Assembly (NCBI RefSeq): GCF_000499845.2
Contig: NC_023751.2
Coordinates: 13,210,423 to 13,274,422 of the forward strand
Direction of reading: 5' to 3'
From: Phaseolus vulgaris
Lineage: Eukaryota > Streptophyta > Magnoliopsida > Fabales > Fabaceae
DNA length: 64,000 bases
The notes beneath the pieces were generated by a model. That model was given only the letters and a program-made list of their open reading frames with translations. It ran no database searches and had not been told where the DNA came from. Positions 50,601 through 62,239 of the stretch are shown piece after piece. The number at the start of each line of letters is the position of its first letter. Position 1 is the first letter of the stretch. The position numbers were made by a program, and so were the translations under genes.

Positions 50601-53600
50601 TTATTTTATTACTAACTGAAGGGAAAAAGAATAACTTTTTTTTACTGTTAAGGTTGCAACTGTTGTAGCTCACGAACTAGCTCACCAGTGGTTTGGCAAT
50701 CTTGTTACAATGGAGTGGTGGACACATTTATGGCTGAATGAGGGGTTTGCAACATGGGTAAGTGTTGTAAATAGCAGAATATTAGGGTAAAAAATATTCC
50801 CAATATCTCCATAGTAATTAGGAAAAAAGATCTTCTGAATCTTTCTTTTCTTTTCAGTATATTTTTATTTCCCTTTTTAAAGGTTTTGATTATTACAGAG
50901 GTCATTAGAATGTAATTGGTTTTATTGTTATCATAAAATAATTCTTTATTTTCTTACATAGTTCAAGTGTAAGTTGTATGGATCATAGATCCACAAATTG
51001 GGGCCATTGCAGAGGTGCTGGTCGGTTTTGTTGCCTGTATTAATTTTTTTTAACATTACAACTAGTTGATATTTTAAATCCTCTTCTCTTCTTTTGGGAT
51101 GGTCAGGTGAGCTATTTAGCAACTGATAGCTTGTTTCCTGAGTGGAAAATATGGTCTCAATTTCTTCATGAATCCACTGAGGGTCTTAGGTTGGATGGAC
51201 TTGCAGAATCCCACCCAATTGAGGTATTGTTTAATCTTCAAATTTTTTATGGCTTTGGTCTGTCCCAGATAACAAATTTGGCTAATTTTAAATGACTCTG
51301 GGATTTTATCAATATTAATTATATGTAAATTCTATAACTGTTTGTTGTATAATATTGATTATATATATATTATTATATTATTATTATTAAAGTATAACTA
51401 AGTTGAATCTTTTTCCTTGGTTAAAATGTAAAATGTTCATACTATCTTATGAGTTTTTAGTGCATTTTAAATTTTAAATTTATGTAAATTATGTTTGAAG
51501 GTGGAGATAAATCATGCTTGTGAGATTGACGAAATATTTGATGCAATAAGTTATAGAAAAGGTGCATCTGTTATTAGGATGCTTCAAAGCTATCTCGGTG
51601 CTGAATGCTTTCAGGTTAGTACTTGGACCCTTCCATATATTTTCAATGTCAAATTTGATGGTATGGAACAATGAACTCTTCATGTAAGGATAATAAACTA
51701 TATTTATCATCTAGTGGATAAGTAAACTATTTTTGGGGGTTTAGAGTTCTGTCTCACCTAAATTGACTTTGATTTTTAGGCTTTTAAGTTAGGTAGGTTG
51801 AGTGGGTTGTACAGTTTAGTTTGTGCTGCATAAGTTGAAGGTATTTTATATTGAATTCACTGTGTTACAGGCACTTTTATATATTATCTTAAGGCTTTTA
51901 AGGAGTATAGATTCTAAAAATCCATGTAAAATATGGTTGAGTTATCATGCTATTACATTGTTTTTTTCTTGTGATCAGAGGTCGCTGGCTTCATATATAA
52001 AAAAATATGCTTGGTCGAATGCTAAGACTGAGGATCTCTGGGCGGCACTTGAGGAAGGATCTGGTGAACCTGTGAACAAGTTAATGACCTCATGGACAAA
52101 GCAGAAGGGATATCCTGTTGTATCTGTTACAGTCAATGATCAAAAATTGCAATTTAATCAGGTTTCGTTGCATCTTGACCTTTCATTTGATTTTTATACG
52201 ATTATGTTCTGAGAAAAAATCCATCACGTGTCATGAAGCTTTGTTCATTTATTGACAGTCACAATTCTTGTCAAGTGGTTCTCAAGGAGAAGGTCAATGG
52301 ATTGTTCCAGTAACATTATGCTGTGGCACTTATGATGTCCGCAAGAGTTTCCTCTTGCAAACGAAATCTGATACACATGATGTCAAAGATTTCATTGGTT
52401 CCACAGACAGAAGTGTAAATTGTTGGATTAAACTTAATGTGGATCAGGCTGGTTTTTACAGGGTGAAATATGATGACCTGCTTGCTGCTAAACTTAGATA
52501 TGCAGTAGAGAAACAACTCTTGTCTGCCTCAGACCGATTTGGTAAATTAAATAGTCACTTGAAAATTTATTTCCAATGGTAGTAAAGGAAAAGATTGATA
52601 ACTTGCGAGTTATTTACTTTGACAGGCGTTTTGGATGATTCATATGCACTTTGTATGGCTGGCCAAGAATCATTGACCTCCTTGATTAACTTGATGGGAT
52701 CATACAAAGATGAAGTTGACTACACCGTGCTGTCTAACCTAATAACTGTAATGTTATATTCCAAATCATGTTCATTCATTACGTTGGCCGTGTATGTTGA
52801 ATGTAACTCCAATACTTTTATTTGACAGATAAGTCTTAAAGTTGAACGCATTGCAGCCGATTCTGTACCTCACTTGCTAGATTATTTCAGGCAGTTCTTT
52901 ATTGCTCTTCTCCAGCACTGTGCTGAGTAAGTTGTTGAATGCATGATCCTGGGAAGATAGTGTTTCTTTTAATAAAATTTTGTAGACTACTTCAAATTTT
53001 TCTTGCTTTACATGATGATTGGAAAATCATCTGCTAGAATCATATTTGTATGTGGTAATGTAGCTGATACTAGGACTGGGGATAAAGGTATTGGAAGATC
53101 TGGAATTTAGATGACCTAAATGAGATGCCATTGGCTATGCTCTTTTTGTAGTTTTTTTAAGATCTTAGCTTCTAATTCTTATCTCATATTGGCATTGCCT
53201 TGCAGGAGGCTTGGTTGGGAGCCTAAACCAGAAGAAAGTCATGTAGATGCAATGTTGAGAGGAGAAATTTTGACTGCTCTTGCTGTGTTTGGTCATGATT
53301 TAACACTGGACGAAGCAAGCAAGCGTTTTCAGGCATTCTTAGAAAACAGGAATACACCACTTCTTCCACCTGATATAAGAAAGGTTGGCTGGATCTTCAT
53401 TCTAATACATGAAATCTCCCTATGGACTCTTCTGCTGATTATTAGTGTAAAATGTGGCAGGCAGCATATGTAGCTGTAATGCAAGGGGCAAGCAAATCTA
53501 ATCGATCGGGTTATGAATCCCTTTTGAAAGTATATAGAGAAACTGACCTAAGTCAGGAGAAAACACGAATTCTTGGTAATGAGATGTCTTCTATGAGAGC

Positions 53601-54763
53601 AATCATAGTTTCTGGGTCTTGATACTAATATTTTCTACAATTGTAGGCTCTCTGGCATCTTCACGTGATCCAGATCTAATTCTTGAAGCTCTTAACTTTA
53701 TGTTGTCATCTGAGGTAACCTTTATTCAGATATTTTTGAAGTCAGAATGCGCATACTCACATTATTAGCTAATTATTTTTTATGTCTGCATAATGTATAT
53801 TAAAATGTTGTTAACTTGTGATGTTCTTATATATTGTTAAGGTTCGGAGCCAGGATGCCGTTTTTGGACTTGCTGTTAATAGAGAAGGACGAGATGTAGT
53901 TTGGGCATGGCTTAAGGTATAAACAACCCTGAACTAGTACTGAAACACAGTAAATTGAAACTAAGTTGTGTATGCCCCATTTCTTAATTTTTATTGATTT
54001 CTTCAAGGTTTTGCAAATTAATCAATATTTTGAGACTGAGTTAGGATTCATTGGAAAAAAGTTTTAGTTTTGTTATATTTGAGGAAAACTTGGTCATAGA
54101 GTCTGATTTAGGAATTGTCCCTTCTTTTGCTAACATTGCTTGTCAATTTTCGTGTATCTCGTTGATGAATTTACATGCTACTGCTTGTTTTCAAGCCTAG
54201 AGGGCATTCTAAAATTCACCTTGTATTTTTAAGTTGTCAATAGCAGTGTCATTTTTTGCATCAACGATTGTATTTGATTTTGACGGGGAAAAAAAGTTTG
54301 ATTGAGATCACGAGTCCATGACACAGACATACACATTTCTTTTAACCCTTTCCCCACATTTCTTCTCACCGTTCTCAATGTTATGCAGGAAAATTGGGAA
54401 CACCTCACAAAAACATATGGTTCAGGATTTCTGATAACTCGCTTTGTCAGTGCAGCTGTCTCACCGGTTTGTCTCATACCCCTCTACAACATGCTTTGAC
54501 CCATTGGTTTTCTTAGCATACTCGAGTTCCCCTCTGGGATGTTTGACTATAATTCTCCATTTTTATCGTTGGTGCAGTTTGCTTCCTTTGAAAAGGCCAA
54601 GGAGGTAGAGGACTTCTTTGCTACCCATGCTATGCCTTCCATTGCTAGAACGTTGAGGCAGAGCCTTGAGCGGGTTAATATCAATACAAGCTGGGTTGAG
54701 AGTGTTCGGAAGGAAGATAGCCTTGCTGATGCTGTGAAGGAACTGGCATACAGAAATTATTAG
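47691..54763 (+). CDS. APM1: Aminopeptidase M1 (M1-family zinc metallopeptidase)
   Basis: Puromycin-sensitive-type aminopeptidase; the Arabidopsis relative APM1 affects auxin transport, trafficking and root meristems. 19 exons: 47691-47906, 48042-48187, 48835-48937, 49169-49355, 49446-49539, 50372-50525, 50653-50757, 51107-51223, 51501-51614, 51979-52161, 52259-52541, 52626-52747, 52829-52926, 53206-53383, 53461-53575, 53647-53714, 53842-53916, 54389-54466 and 54578-54763. All junctions are GT-AG and in phase; 2622 nt, 873 aa, close to the Arabidopsis length. It starts [20 protein letters not shown]. The substrate-binding GAMEN is at 271-275; zinc ligands HELAH are at 307-311 and Glu 330 (LWLNE) is 19 residues on. 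The M1 fold, ERAP1-like C-terminal domain and [16 protein letters not shown] block are all intact. Intron 5 (832 bp) carries a probable solo LTR. No in-frame stop or missing exon was found. Confidence 0.97.
49686..50270 (+). mobile_element. Probable solo LTR inside APM1 intron 5
   Basis: 585 bp from TGATGGTGTCC to TTTTTTATCA, with TG...CA ends and the 5-bp direct repeat GTTTG on both sides (49681-49685 and 50271-50275). A promoter-like CTTCTATTTATAGG lies near 50010, in the sense of the host gene. It fills most of an 832-bp intron, and no coding domain is present. It leaves the splice sites untouched. Confidence 0.65.
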
Positions 54764-54854
54764 TCTCTTGTCTAGAGTGCTACTTCAACTTTCTTCTGTC
54801 TGTCAATCTTACTGTCTTTGCTGAGCATGAACCTCGCGAGTTGCCTCACCAAGT

Positions 54855-54860
54855 AATAAA
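54855..54860 (+). terminator. Likely APM1 polyadenylation signal
   Basis: AATAAA 92 bp after the stop codon, in AT-rich sequence. A plausible near-upstream element. Confidence 0.5.
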
Positions 54861-55344
54861 AATAGACTTAACATCTCATTTCGTGGGTATAAATGTCAAT
54901 TTTTTTTGTGTCCTTTTTAAATCTGGGTTTTTTGTTATTTAAAAGTCACCGATTTTACTCCATTTAACGTGATAAATGTGACAAATAGAGATTGTCACAA
55001 TATTATTGCATTGAATCATATACCCATGTCTCATAGGTTACGGTACTGCCTGTGGGGATGTGCAGAGACGACTAGAAGATGAATAATGCTTAGAATTTTT
55101 AATGGGGGAAATGTGGCAAAAATTCGATGTCATCTGCTCCTCCTTGTTGCTAATCACATCCTTAACATGTTAGCAAAAGACCAGCCATAAAGTAATCTCA
55201 TTCATACTTAATATTAATCTTATAGTTGGATTTTCTTTTCAGCACGGAAAATCCCAGAAGCTAACTGAATTTTATTTATACACCGTTAATGGGGGTGTGT
55301 GTTTGCGTGTAATTATAAATTTGTATGTATGCGTTTGTCTTTCA

Positions 55345-55535
55345 TCAGACTAAGGGTGGGGCAAAAAATTCAAATTACAAAATTCAAATCTATATTAGTT
55401 TTAATCCATTTAAATGGATTTATCTCAAATTCATATTTTTGGATTTTAAATCCAATCCATTTAATTGGATATATGGATTAGATATAGATTGGATACATTT
55501 TTGGATTATTCAAATTGTATTTTGGATTGGATTTT
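55345..55535. repeat. GGATT/AATCC-rich AT segment next to the minisatellite
   Basis: Starts TAAGGGTGGGGCAAAAAATTC and is dense in GGATT and its inverse (AATCCATTTAAATGGATT and similar). The start resembles hAT-type termini, but no matching right end was found. It runs directly into the minisatellite. Confidence 0.4.
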
Positions 55536-55537
55536 TA

Positions 55538-56860
55538 CTTGGCCCGATCTAGGTTGATCCAAGACAATTCAAGCCAAAGTTGAGCAAAGTCGGCCCAACT
55601 CCACATCGAGCTGAGTCGTTTGGGCCCAAATCGAATTGAGTAGGTATGGGCCAAAGTCGAGCCAAGTCATTTCGGGCCAAAGTCGAGTCAATATCCAGAC
55701 GAGCGGGGTCGGGCTCATATCCAAACGACAGGGCCAAGGCTGATTTTGAGCCGAGCGGGCCCAGGTTGATGTCGATGTCGGGTCGAGCATGCCTGAGCCC
55801 AAGTTGAGCCAAGTGGGCTCCATGTCAAGCCTACCAGTCTCGGGCCCATTGAGCAGGCCTGGGCCAAAGTCAAGCCGAGTAGGCCTGGCCTGATGTTGAG
55901 ACAAGCAAGCTCGGGTCTGGGCAGATGTCGAGTCATCTCGGCCCGGGCATATGTAGAGTCGTCCCGGCCCGGGCAGATGTTGATTCGTCGGGGCCCATGC
56001 CGATGTCGAGTAGTGCGGGCCCGAGACGATGTCGAGTCATCCCGGCCCGGGCAGATGTCGAGTCGTTCGGGCCCGGGCCGATGTCGAGTTGTCCGGGCTC
56101 GGGCGCCTGAGGTCGAGTCCTTCGGGGTCGGGCCGAGGTTAGTCATCTGGGGTCGGGTCGGGGTCGTGCGAGCCCGGGTCGAGGTCGAGTTCTTCGGGGT
56201 CGAGTTGTGCGGGCCCGGCGAGGTCAAGCCGAGCAGGCTCGGCTTGATGTCGAGCCGAGCAGGCCCGGGCTAATGTCGAGTCATCTGAGCCCGGACTGAT
56301 TTTGAGTTGTGCGGGCCTGGGTAGAAGTTGAGTCGTGCGGGCCTGGGTCGATGTCGAGTTGTCTAGGCTCGGGCCGATGTCGAGTTGTGCGTGGGTTGAA
56401 ACCGTTTAGTGCGGGTCCAGGTCGACATCGAGTCGTGCGGGCCTGGGTCGAAGTTGAGTCGTGCGGGCCCGTGCCGATGTCGAGTCGTGTAGGCCCAACC
56501 AATGTTGAGTTGTGTGAGCTCGGGTCGACGTCGAGGTCGGGCCCGAGTTGAAGTCGAGTCCTGCAGGCCCGTGTTCAAGTCGAAGTCGAGTTGTGTGGGC
56601 CCGGGTCAACGTAACGTTGAGTCTTCCGGACCCGGGCGATGTTGAGTCGTGTGAGCTCGGGTCGACGTAGAGTCGTGCGGGCCCGGGGTCGACGTCGAGT
56701 TGTGCGAGCCCGGGCTAAGTCGAGTCGTTTGAGAAATTCGGACCCGGGTCAAGGTCGAGTCGTGCGAGCTCGATCTGGGTCGATGTCGAGTTGTGCGGGT
56801 CCAAGTTGAGTTGTGCACAGAACGAAATCGAGTCGTGCGGCCCGGATCGAGTACTCCGGT
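55538..56860. repeat. GC-rich minisatellite, about 27-bp unit, about 45-50 copies
   Basis: About 1.3 kb of head-to-tail variants of a 26-30 bp unit close to GGGCCCGGGTCGATGTCGAG plus TCGTGC. Units at the left end are more diverged (GGGCCAAAGTCGAGCCAAGT-like) than those at the centre and right. GC content is far above the AT-rich surroundings, with abundant CG dinucleotides. Unit length drifts, so the frames are not fixed, and long open frames appear on both strands purely because stops are rare. Located between the convergent APM1 and PP2C genes. No coding role is supported. Confidence 0.93.
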
Positions 56861-56869
56861 AAAAAAAAA

Positions 56870-57868
56870 ATCATTTTATGGGTACTAGCATTTACGGAGC
56901 ACAAGTCATTTTGTTTAATAATAATAATAACAATAATACATTTTCATAAAGCCAAAGTTGTAGAATGTAACAACCTGGCGCGGGTCAGAAGTCATTTTCT
57001 TCCAGTTTTATTTTGTTGCAAAACATGAAAACAGCACGAGCAGACACGTAGGACCTTAAGTTTGTTTGTCCTAGTGCTCGCGGCAATCTGAATCAGAACT
57101 CCAATGTTTGGATATTTATGTGTCATAAATCATAGCCATGAAAAGGAAAATATCTTTAAAATGGTGGTTTAATGAATATAAATATCTTAAAAGTTGATCA
57201 ATCTACAGTGATCTTTTAAAAAAAAAAAGAATATGACAAGGTTGAATAGTGTTTGACAAGAATCCACATTCCTATTTATACGCAATTACTCTCATCCATG
57301 AACAAGAACAGTTATGCAATCACATACCAAAAATGCATATTAAAATAGAAATATATAACTGGAATTTTCTTAAGCAACCTTGTCCATAATTGTCCCCACC
57401 ATCATCATTATTGCAGTACAACCACTGGAATTCAGTCATAACCAACAATGTCAGCCCACCACTGACATAAATTTCTAGAGCAGGCTCCAAATGGTTTGCT
57501 ACATATTATTAGAAGGGGTGGATGATCACAAACTTGTAAACCACAATGCCAATTAGCTACTACCTTTTTTTATAAACAACACAGGTTAAAACAATATGAA
57601 GTAAATACCTCACAGAGCCTTTGTTCTCGGAGGCATAATAATGAATACAATATGGTGACAGGATGGGCATGGAACTGGTCTCCTATACCAACCTACAAAA
57701 GCAGCAAAGATTTACATGGCCCCAATGTGGCACAGTGTACAAGGAGACTCTTAAATCAGTGAGTCATCTAGGGCGAGAGGTGGATGTATTGTACAGTGCT
57801 ATTCTGATGCCCATATGAAAAATTTATGGGCAGAAAAAACTATATTTGATCATATTCAGCTTTCCATA
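56870..57868. other. Spacer and 3' UTR of the PP2C gene
   Basis: AT-rich; the right few hundred bases probably form the PP2C 3' UTR. No other gene seen. Confidence 0.45.
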
Positions 57869-60800
57869 TCACCCAGGTGCAGTTGAAGAAACAGTCATCT
57901 CTTTGCTCTTAAATTTTTTTCTTTGAGCTTTCAAATCCACCACAATCACAGTGATGTTGTCTTTGCTTCCTTTCTGAAGGGCACGGTTTGATAGGTACTC
58001 TGCAGCTGCTTGTGCAGCAGGATCAATTCCATCTCCCCTTTCTGAGGGCAGTGCCAAGCCATTTTTCTTGTGCCAGAGAAGTATCCGCCGCCGTGCAATG
58101 TCACACACCTCTTCGTTTGTCATGACATCCCACAGGCCATCACTTGCCAGAATGAGGCATTCATCGTCTTTCGCACGAGGAACAAACTTCACCTCAGGGT
58201 CTGGAATAATCCATGGCTTCAAATACCTATCACCTGTAAAAGTCAAGGCAACAGTAAACAAAAACAGCTTTGGACAAAACAGTCTCAGTCACAACTTTTC
58301 AAGATGCAACCTCAATGAGCGCAAGTACACACTACAGGCACAAACAGATTACCAAAAAAGAAAAGAAAACAAAGCACAACCATTTTTAGTTTCCATAATC
58401 AGCATTACTCAAATCATATTCTAGTTTTGTTCTAGTAGATACTCACAATTAGATCAATTGGATACCTAAAAAACACAATATTCTTGTACTCAAATAACAA
58501 TGCAGATGAATTAAAAACCATTTAAGATTTTCAGTTTAAGTTCCGCAACATCTTAATTACGTATCTTAATGCTATATTTTGGAACTATTGTAAAGAATGT
58601 TGTGAAATGGATAAAAGCAAGTTTTATTTTCCCTTCACATTCCCTTTCTTTTGAATAAAACTTTTCAATTTTGAAACTCACGAGGGAGATTACTTTCTCG
58701 GCATTGTTTCCCCTATGATATATACCTTATCCAAAACAAAGTCAGTTCAACTTTATAGTGTGAATCATTGAATGTTGAAAGCAATTTTAAATTCTTAGAT
58801 GGTTATTTGTAAATTCATTGTAACTCAACTAGATATTATAAATCTATTTAAGGCTAAGTAAAAACAAAGACAAAATGTTATCCTTAATTGCATGCTTTTT
58901 CCAGATGAAAAGCTTTTAATTAAAGAACTGCACACAATTACAAGAATAAGTGAGAGTATGTACCTCAACTTTAAAAAGAACAAGAATAAAAGTAAGCAAT
59001 TAACTTTAACCTTGAGTTTCAGAGACGAATTTGAAAATAGTGTTTTCACTTTATAAGAATGAGAGTATGTACGTTACAACTTTAGCAAGACTGGGACATG
59101 ACTCAAAAGTTAAAATGAGAAAATGTAGGTAAATTATTAGTCCTCTGAAACAGAAGAGGGTAGATTGCATGACTTTTAGTCCTGTGAAAGAGAAGATCAC
59201 TAAATCCACCAACAATATCTTCTGACTTACTAAATGTAGAAATAATTTAATGTAATTTAAGGTGGGTATTAACCTTTTCAATTAATACTTATTTTATAGA
59301 ATATTAGGAGGGTTAGTAGGAAAACATAGCATTACTATTAAGTCATCAGTATCACAAGGAAATGAAAAGACTCTAAAATTTATAATTGTTAACAATCTTG
59401 ATAACATCATTTATATCAGAGATTAGAGTTCAGACATGAAGAATGCAACCAATGTTCCTTTTTTGCATTCATAAACTACGTTACCAATATGTGCATTGAG
59501 AAAAATTCCTTGTGACCAGCCATGCTAACCAAAAAACTCCCAAGTAACTATAATTATTACACTACAGGAAATAAAGTGAAATTTGTGATTAAACACATAC
59601 CAATAGACCTTGACATTGCGAGAACACCAAAAACTCGGTGACCATTCCATTGTATAACCCTGCCTCCAGCTGCATCAATTCTTGCATATTCATCCGGTCG
59701 ATTTGGCTACCATACAACAATCAAACAAAAATTATTCTGTTTAGTTAAAATTCTTCCAAAAGGAAAGGAGAAGCAAAACTATAATTGGAGGTAGCTTACT
59801 TTGTGGTCAACAGATAGGGCCATGGGTTCTTTGCCACGACACAGAACTGCTCTTGAATCACCACAGTTTGAGACTACAATATGAGATGAACATATAACAG
59901 CAACAACAGCAGTGGATCCAACAGTTTCTGGGGCAACAGGATCAGAATTAACTTCCCCCCCAACTTCAGAATCAACCTTCAAAAAGCAACCAGTGAAGGC
60001 TTTTTTCCACAGATCTTGACAATCATCCTTGGTGCTTTCAACTAATAGACCTTCCTTGATAGATTCTATTTCCTCAGCCAAGGCAAAATGCATGCGCTCG
60101 CTGCAATAATTTGCCACCTAAACGTAAACAAGCTCCATGTGAAGAATGCTAAATCATTGGACATTAGAACACGTAAAAAGCAAAATAAAACTTTACCTGA
60201 GAGCCACCATGGCCATCATAGACTCCAAAGAAATGTAGTGTCTGCTCCCTGAAACATTTGTCTATTCCATCAGGTACCCTATCACCAGTTAGCATTTGAA
60301 TAGGAATTTTCAAAAATCGAGGTACAGCTGCAAGTGCATCTTCCATCTCAGGTCTTTTTCCACACACAGATGTAAATCCCCAAAGTGGGTTACAATCTAA
60401 TTCAAAAACACTTCTACCAACTGTTCCACTCACAGATCTTTCCAGAGTTGGTTGATGAAGAGCACCTGTCGTAGGCTTTGGGCCAGATCTAACTCCTGTC
60501 TCTTCTTCAAGGCTAACTGCTACATCTGCCACTACATTTGACACACCCAAATCAGTAGCCCTGGCAGTGCTTTTCTCTATGTCTATGGAACTTCTTGTCC
60601 CTAAATCTGCAGAAACCTCAGAACCGATGAACTCATCTCCACAAAAACTAATATTCTCACTGGCTACTGAAAGAGAACTATCAATAATTGGATCACCTTC
60701 CAGCGATATCAAATCATCATCCTCAATTTCTGGGGTTAAAACTTCTTCACCGACAACCAAAGAGTTTATATTTTGGGACACCGTACCCAACATCGGAATT

Positions 60801-61051
60801 TCTTCTTTTCTTCCCTGTTCAGGAGGTGTGACTGCTGCAGTACCAACTTCCTCCCCAAGACAATCACAGTCATGATCCTCATCTCCAATAAAAGTATCAG
60901 TAGAGACCTTAGTTATAGAATTGGATAACAACCCTGCATCTGTCATCAGCTTAATTCTGGACACATCCATGTGGGTTGTAATGGTTGGCTTATCACACAC
61001 TGAATTACCTACTCTAAATGGCACTGCAACCGTGGTTGACATCTCCTCCAT
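57869..61051 (-). CDS. HAB1: Clade A protein phosphatase 2C (HAB1/HAB2-like), ABA co-receptor
   Basis: Mg/Mn-dependent Ser/Thr phosphatase that keeps SnRK2 kinases off until ABA-bound PYR/PYL receptors block it. Four coding exons: 61051-60197, 60117-59800, 59706-59601 and 58233-57869; GT-AG, in phase, 1644 nt, 547 aa. The true start is ATG 61051, not the upstream TTG. The N-terminal 220 residues or so are acidic, Ser/Thr-rich and poorly conserved. The catalytic domain shows [55 protein letters not shown] and [13 protein letters not shown], so the metal-binding Asp residues are kept. Trp 411 in [14 protein letters not shown] is the clade A tryptophan that inserts into the receptor gate. The ending KKFKSKEMT supplies a basic tail. 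The 1.4-kb third intron (58234-59600) holds no other gene. Confidence 0.95.
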
Positions 61052-62230
61052 CAATATGCTTATCTATGTAGTACAAAAAGTTACCCTCCCACCCTACGGA
61101 TATCACACAGCCTGTCATATTTCAACTAAATTATCACCGTCTTTTCTGGATGAAAACGATTCTGGAATGTCAAGTGTGGATTTAAAAAAAACATTTCCCA
61201 TGTCTAGGAAGCCCAGAGACGGAGGCAAATTCAACCTTTGCAAATCATGGAATAGTTAAAAGGTGGTGAAAGTGAAATGGGGTTAGTCAGATCTGGTCAA
61301 CAACAATGGATCCGAATTTCCATTTGCGGAAATTTCAATCGAAATTAGCTAGATTACACCCTTTTTCAACCATTATCATATTTTTTTTTCAAGATTCTTC
61401 TCTGTCTACCTCCGTCAACTCTGGTGAGAGAGAATCAGCCGAAACTTGAAAGAAACAAACTTTATCTGCAAAAAACAAAAAAGATTAAAACCCACAAAAA
61501 TAAGAGAGAGAGAGAGGAAAAACAAAGCCAACACTCATTATCTCTAAGCACAAGAAATAATGAGTTAAAAGAAAGGGGTCATGAGAAAGAACCCCAGGAA
61601 AAGTAAAGTCTCAGGAATCACAAGGAAGCCCTCAAAAGATAACACCCTTTTTTCACACTACACCATGAGTTGCCTGGATCTGAGGCAACACGCCTCAACC
61701 TCGTCCAATACTAATAATCATAAAATGAAAGAAAGAAAAAAAAAGGTAAAAGAAATAAAGAAGAAAAAGATATTCATTACCTAATTTTGTCAACCATGTA
61801 GAGTCTCGTTTCTTCCTTCCTTCCTTCGTTTCTTTTCTCTTCTCACTGCCTTGTCTTCTGACTGTGACACCAGAGACCCATGATGGAAGAAGAAAGAAAG
61901 AATCAAGAGAAAAAATAAAAACACGGACTTTCCTTAATCCAAACCATTTTAGTGAATATAAATTAACAGCTTTGCTGGGTGTGATATAGATAGATATAAT
62001 AAGCATACCTGAGTGTGTTGGGGTGTGTGTTGGAAGCGAGAAAGGGAGTGGAGAAGAAAGAAAGAAAATGACCAAAATATAAGTAAAAAAAGAAACTTTT
62101 ATTGAAAGAAAAATGGGCTGAAAAGAGAAAGGGGCAACATAGAAAAAAGAGAAGTAGGGTGTTGTTGTTGTTGTGTTGTGTGAGAGAAGACAATGGAGTT
62201 GGACAGATGTCAAATCTTGAAGAGCATATT
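61052..62230 (-). promoter_or_regulatory. Likely spliced 5' leader of the PP2C gene
   Basis: Candidate leader exon about 62230-62009 (CT-rich, ending CACTCAG before GTATGC), a second candidate exon about 61860-61790 (after GTCACAG, ending AAATTAG before GTAATG), and a third from about 61463 (after TTTTTTGCAG) to the start codon. The sites look good, but the combination is inferred. Leader introns are common in this gene family. Confidence 0.4.
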
Positions 62231-62239
62231 AAAGCATCT

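Noticed and set aside
55569..56818. Long Arg/Thr/Gly/Pro-rich open frames on both strands of the minisatellite
   Set aside because: They arise because the GC-rich repeat has few stop codons. Frames exist on both strands at once, unit length drifts, and there is no promoter, start context or homology.
61052..61054. TTG one codon upstream as the PP2C start
   Set aside because: Translation from the adjacent ATG at 61051 is the normal choice; the TTG is simply in frame.
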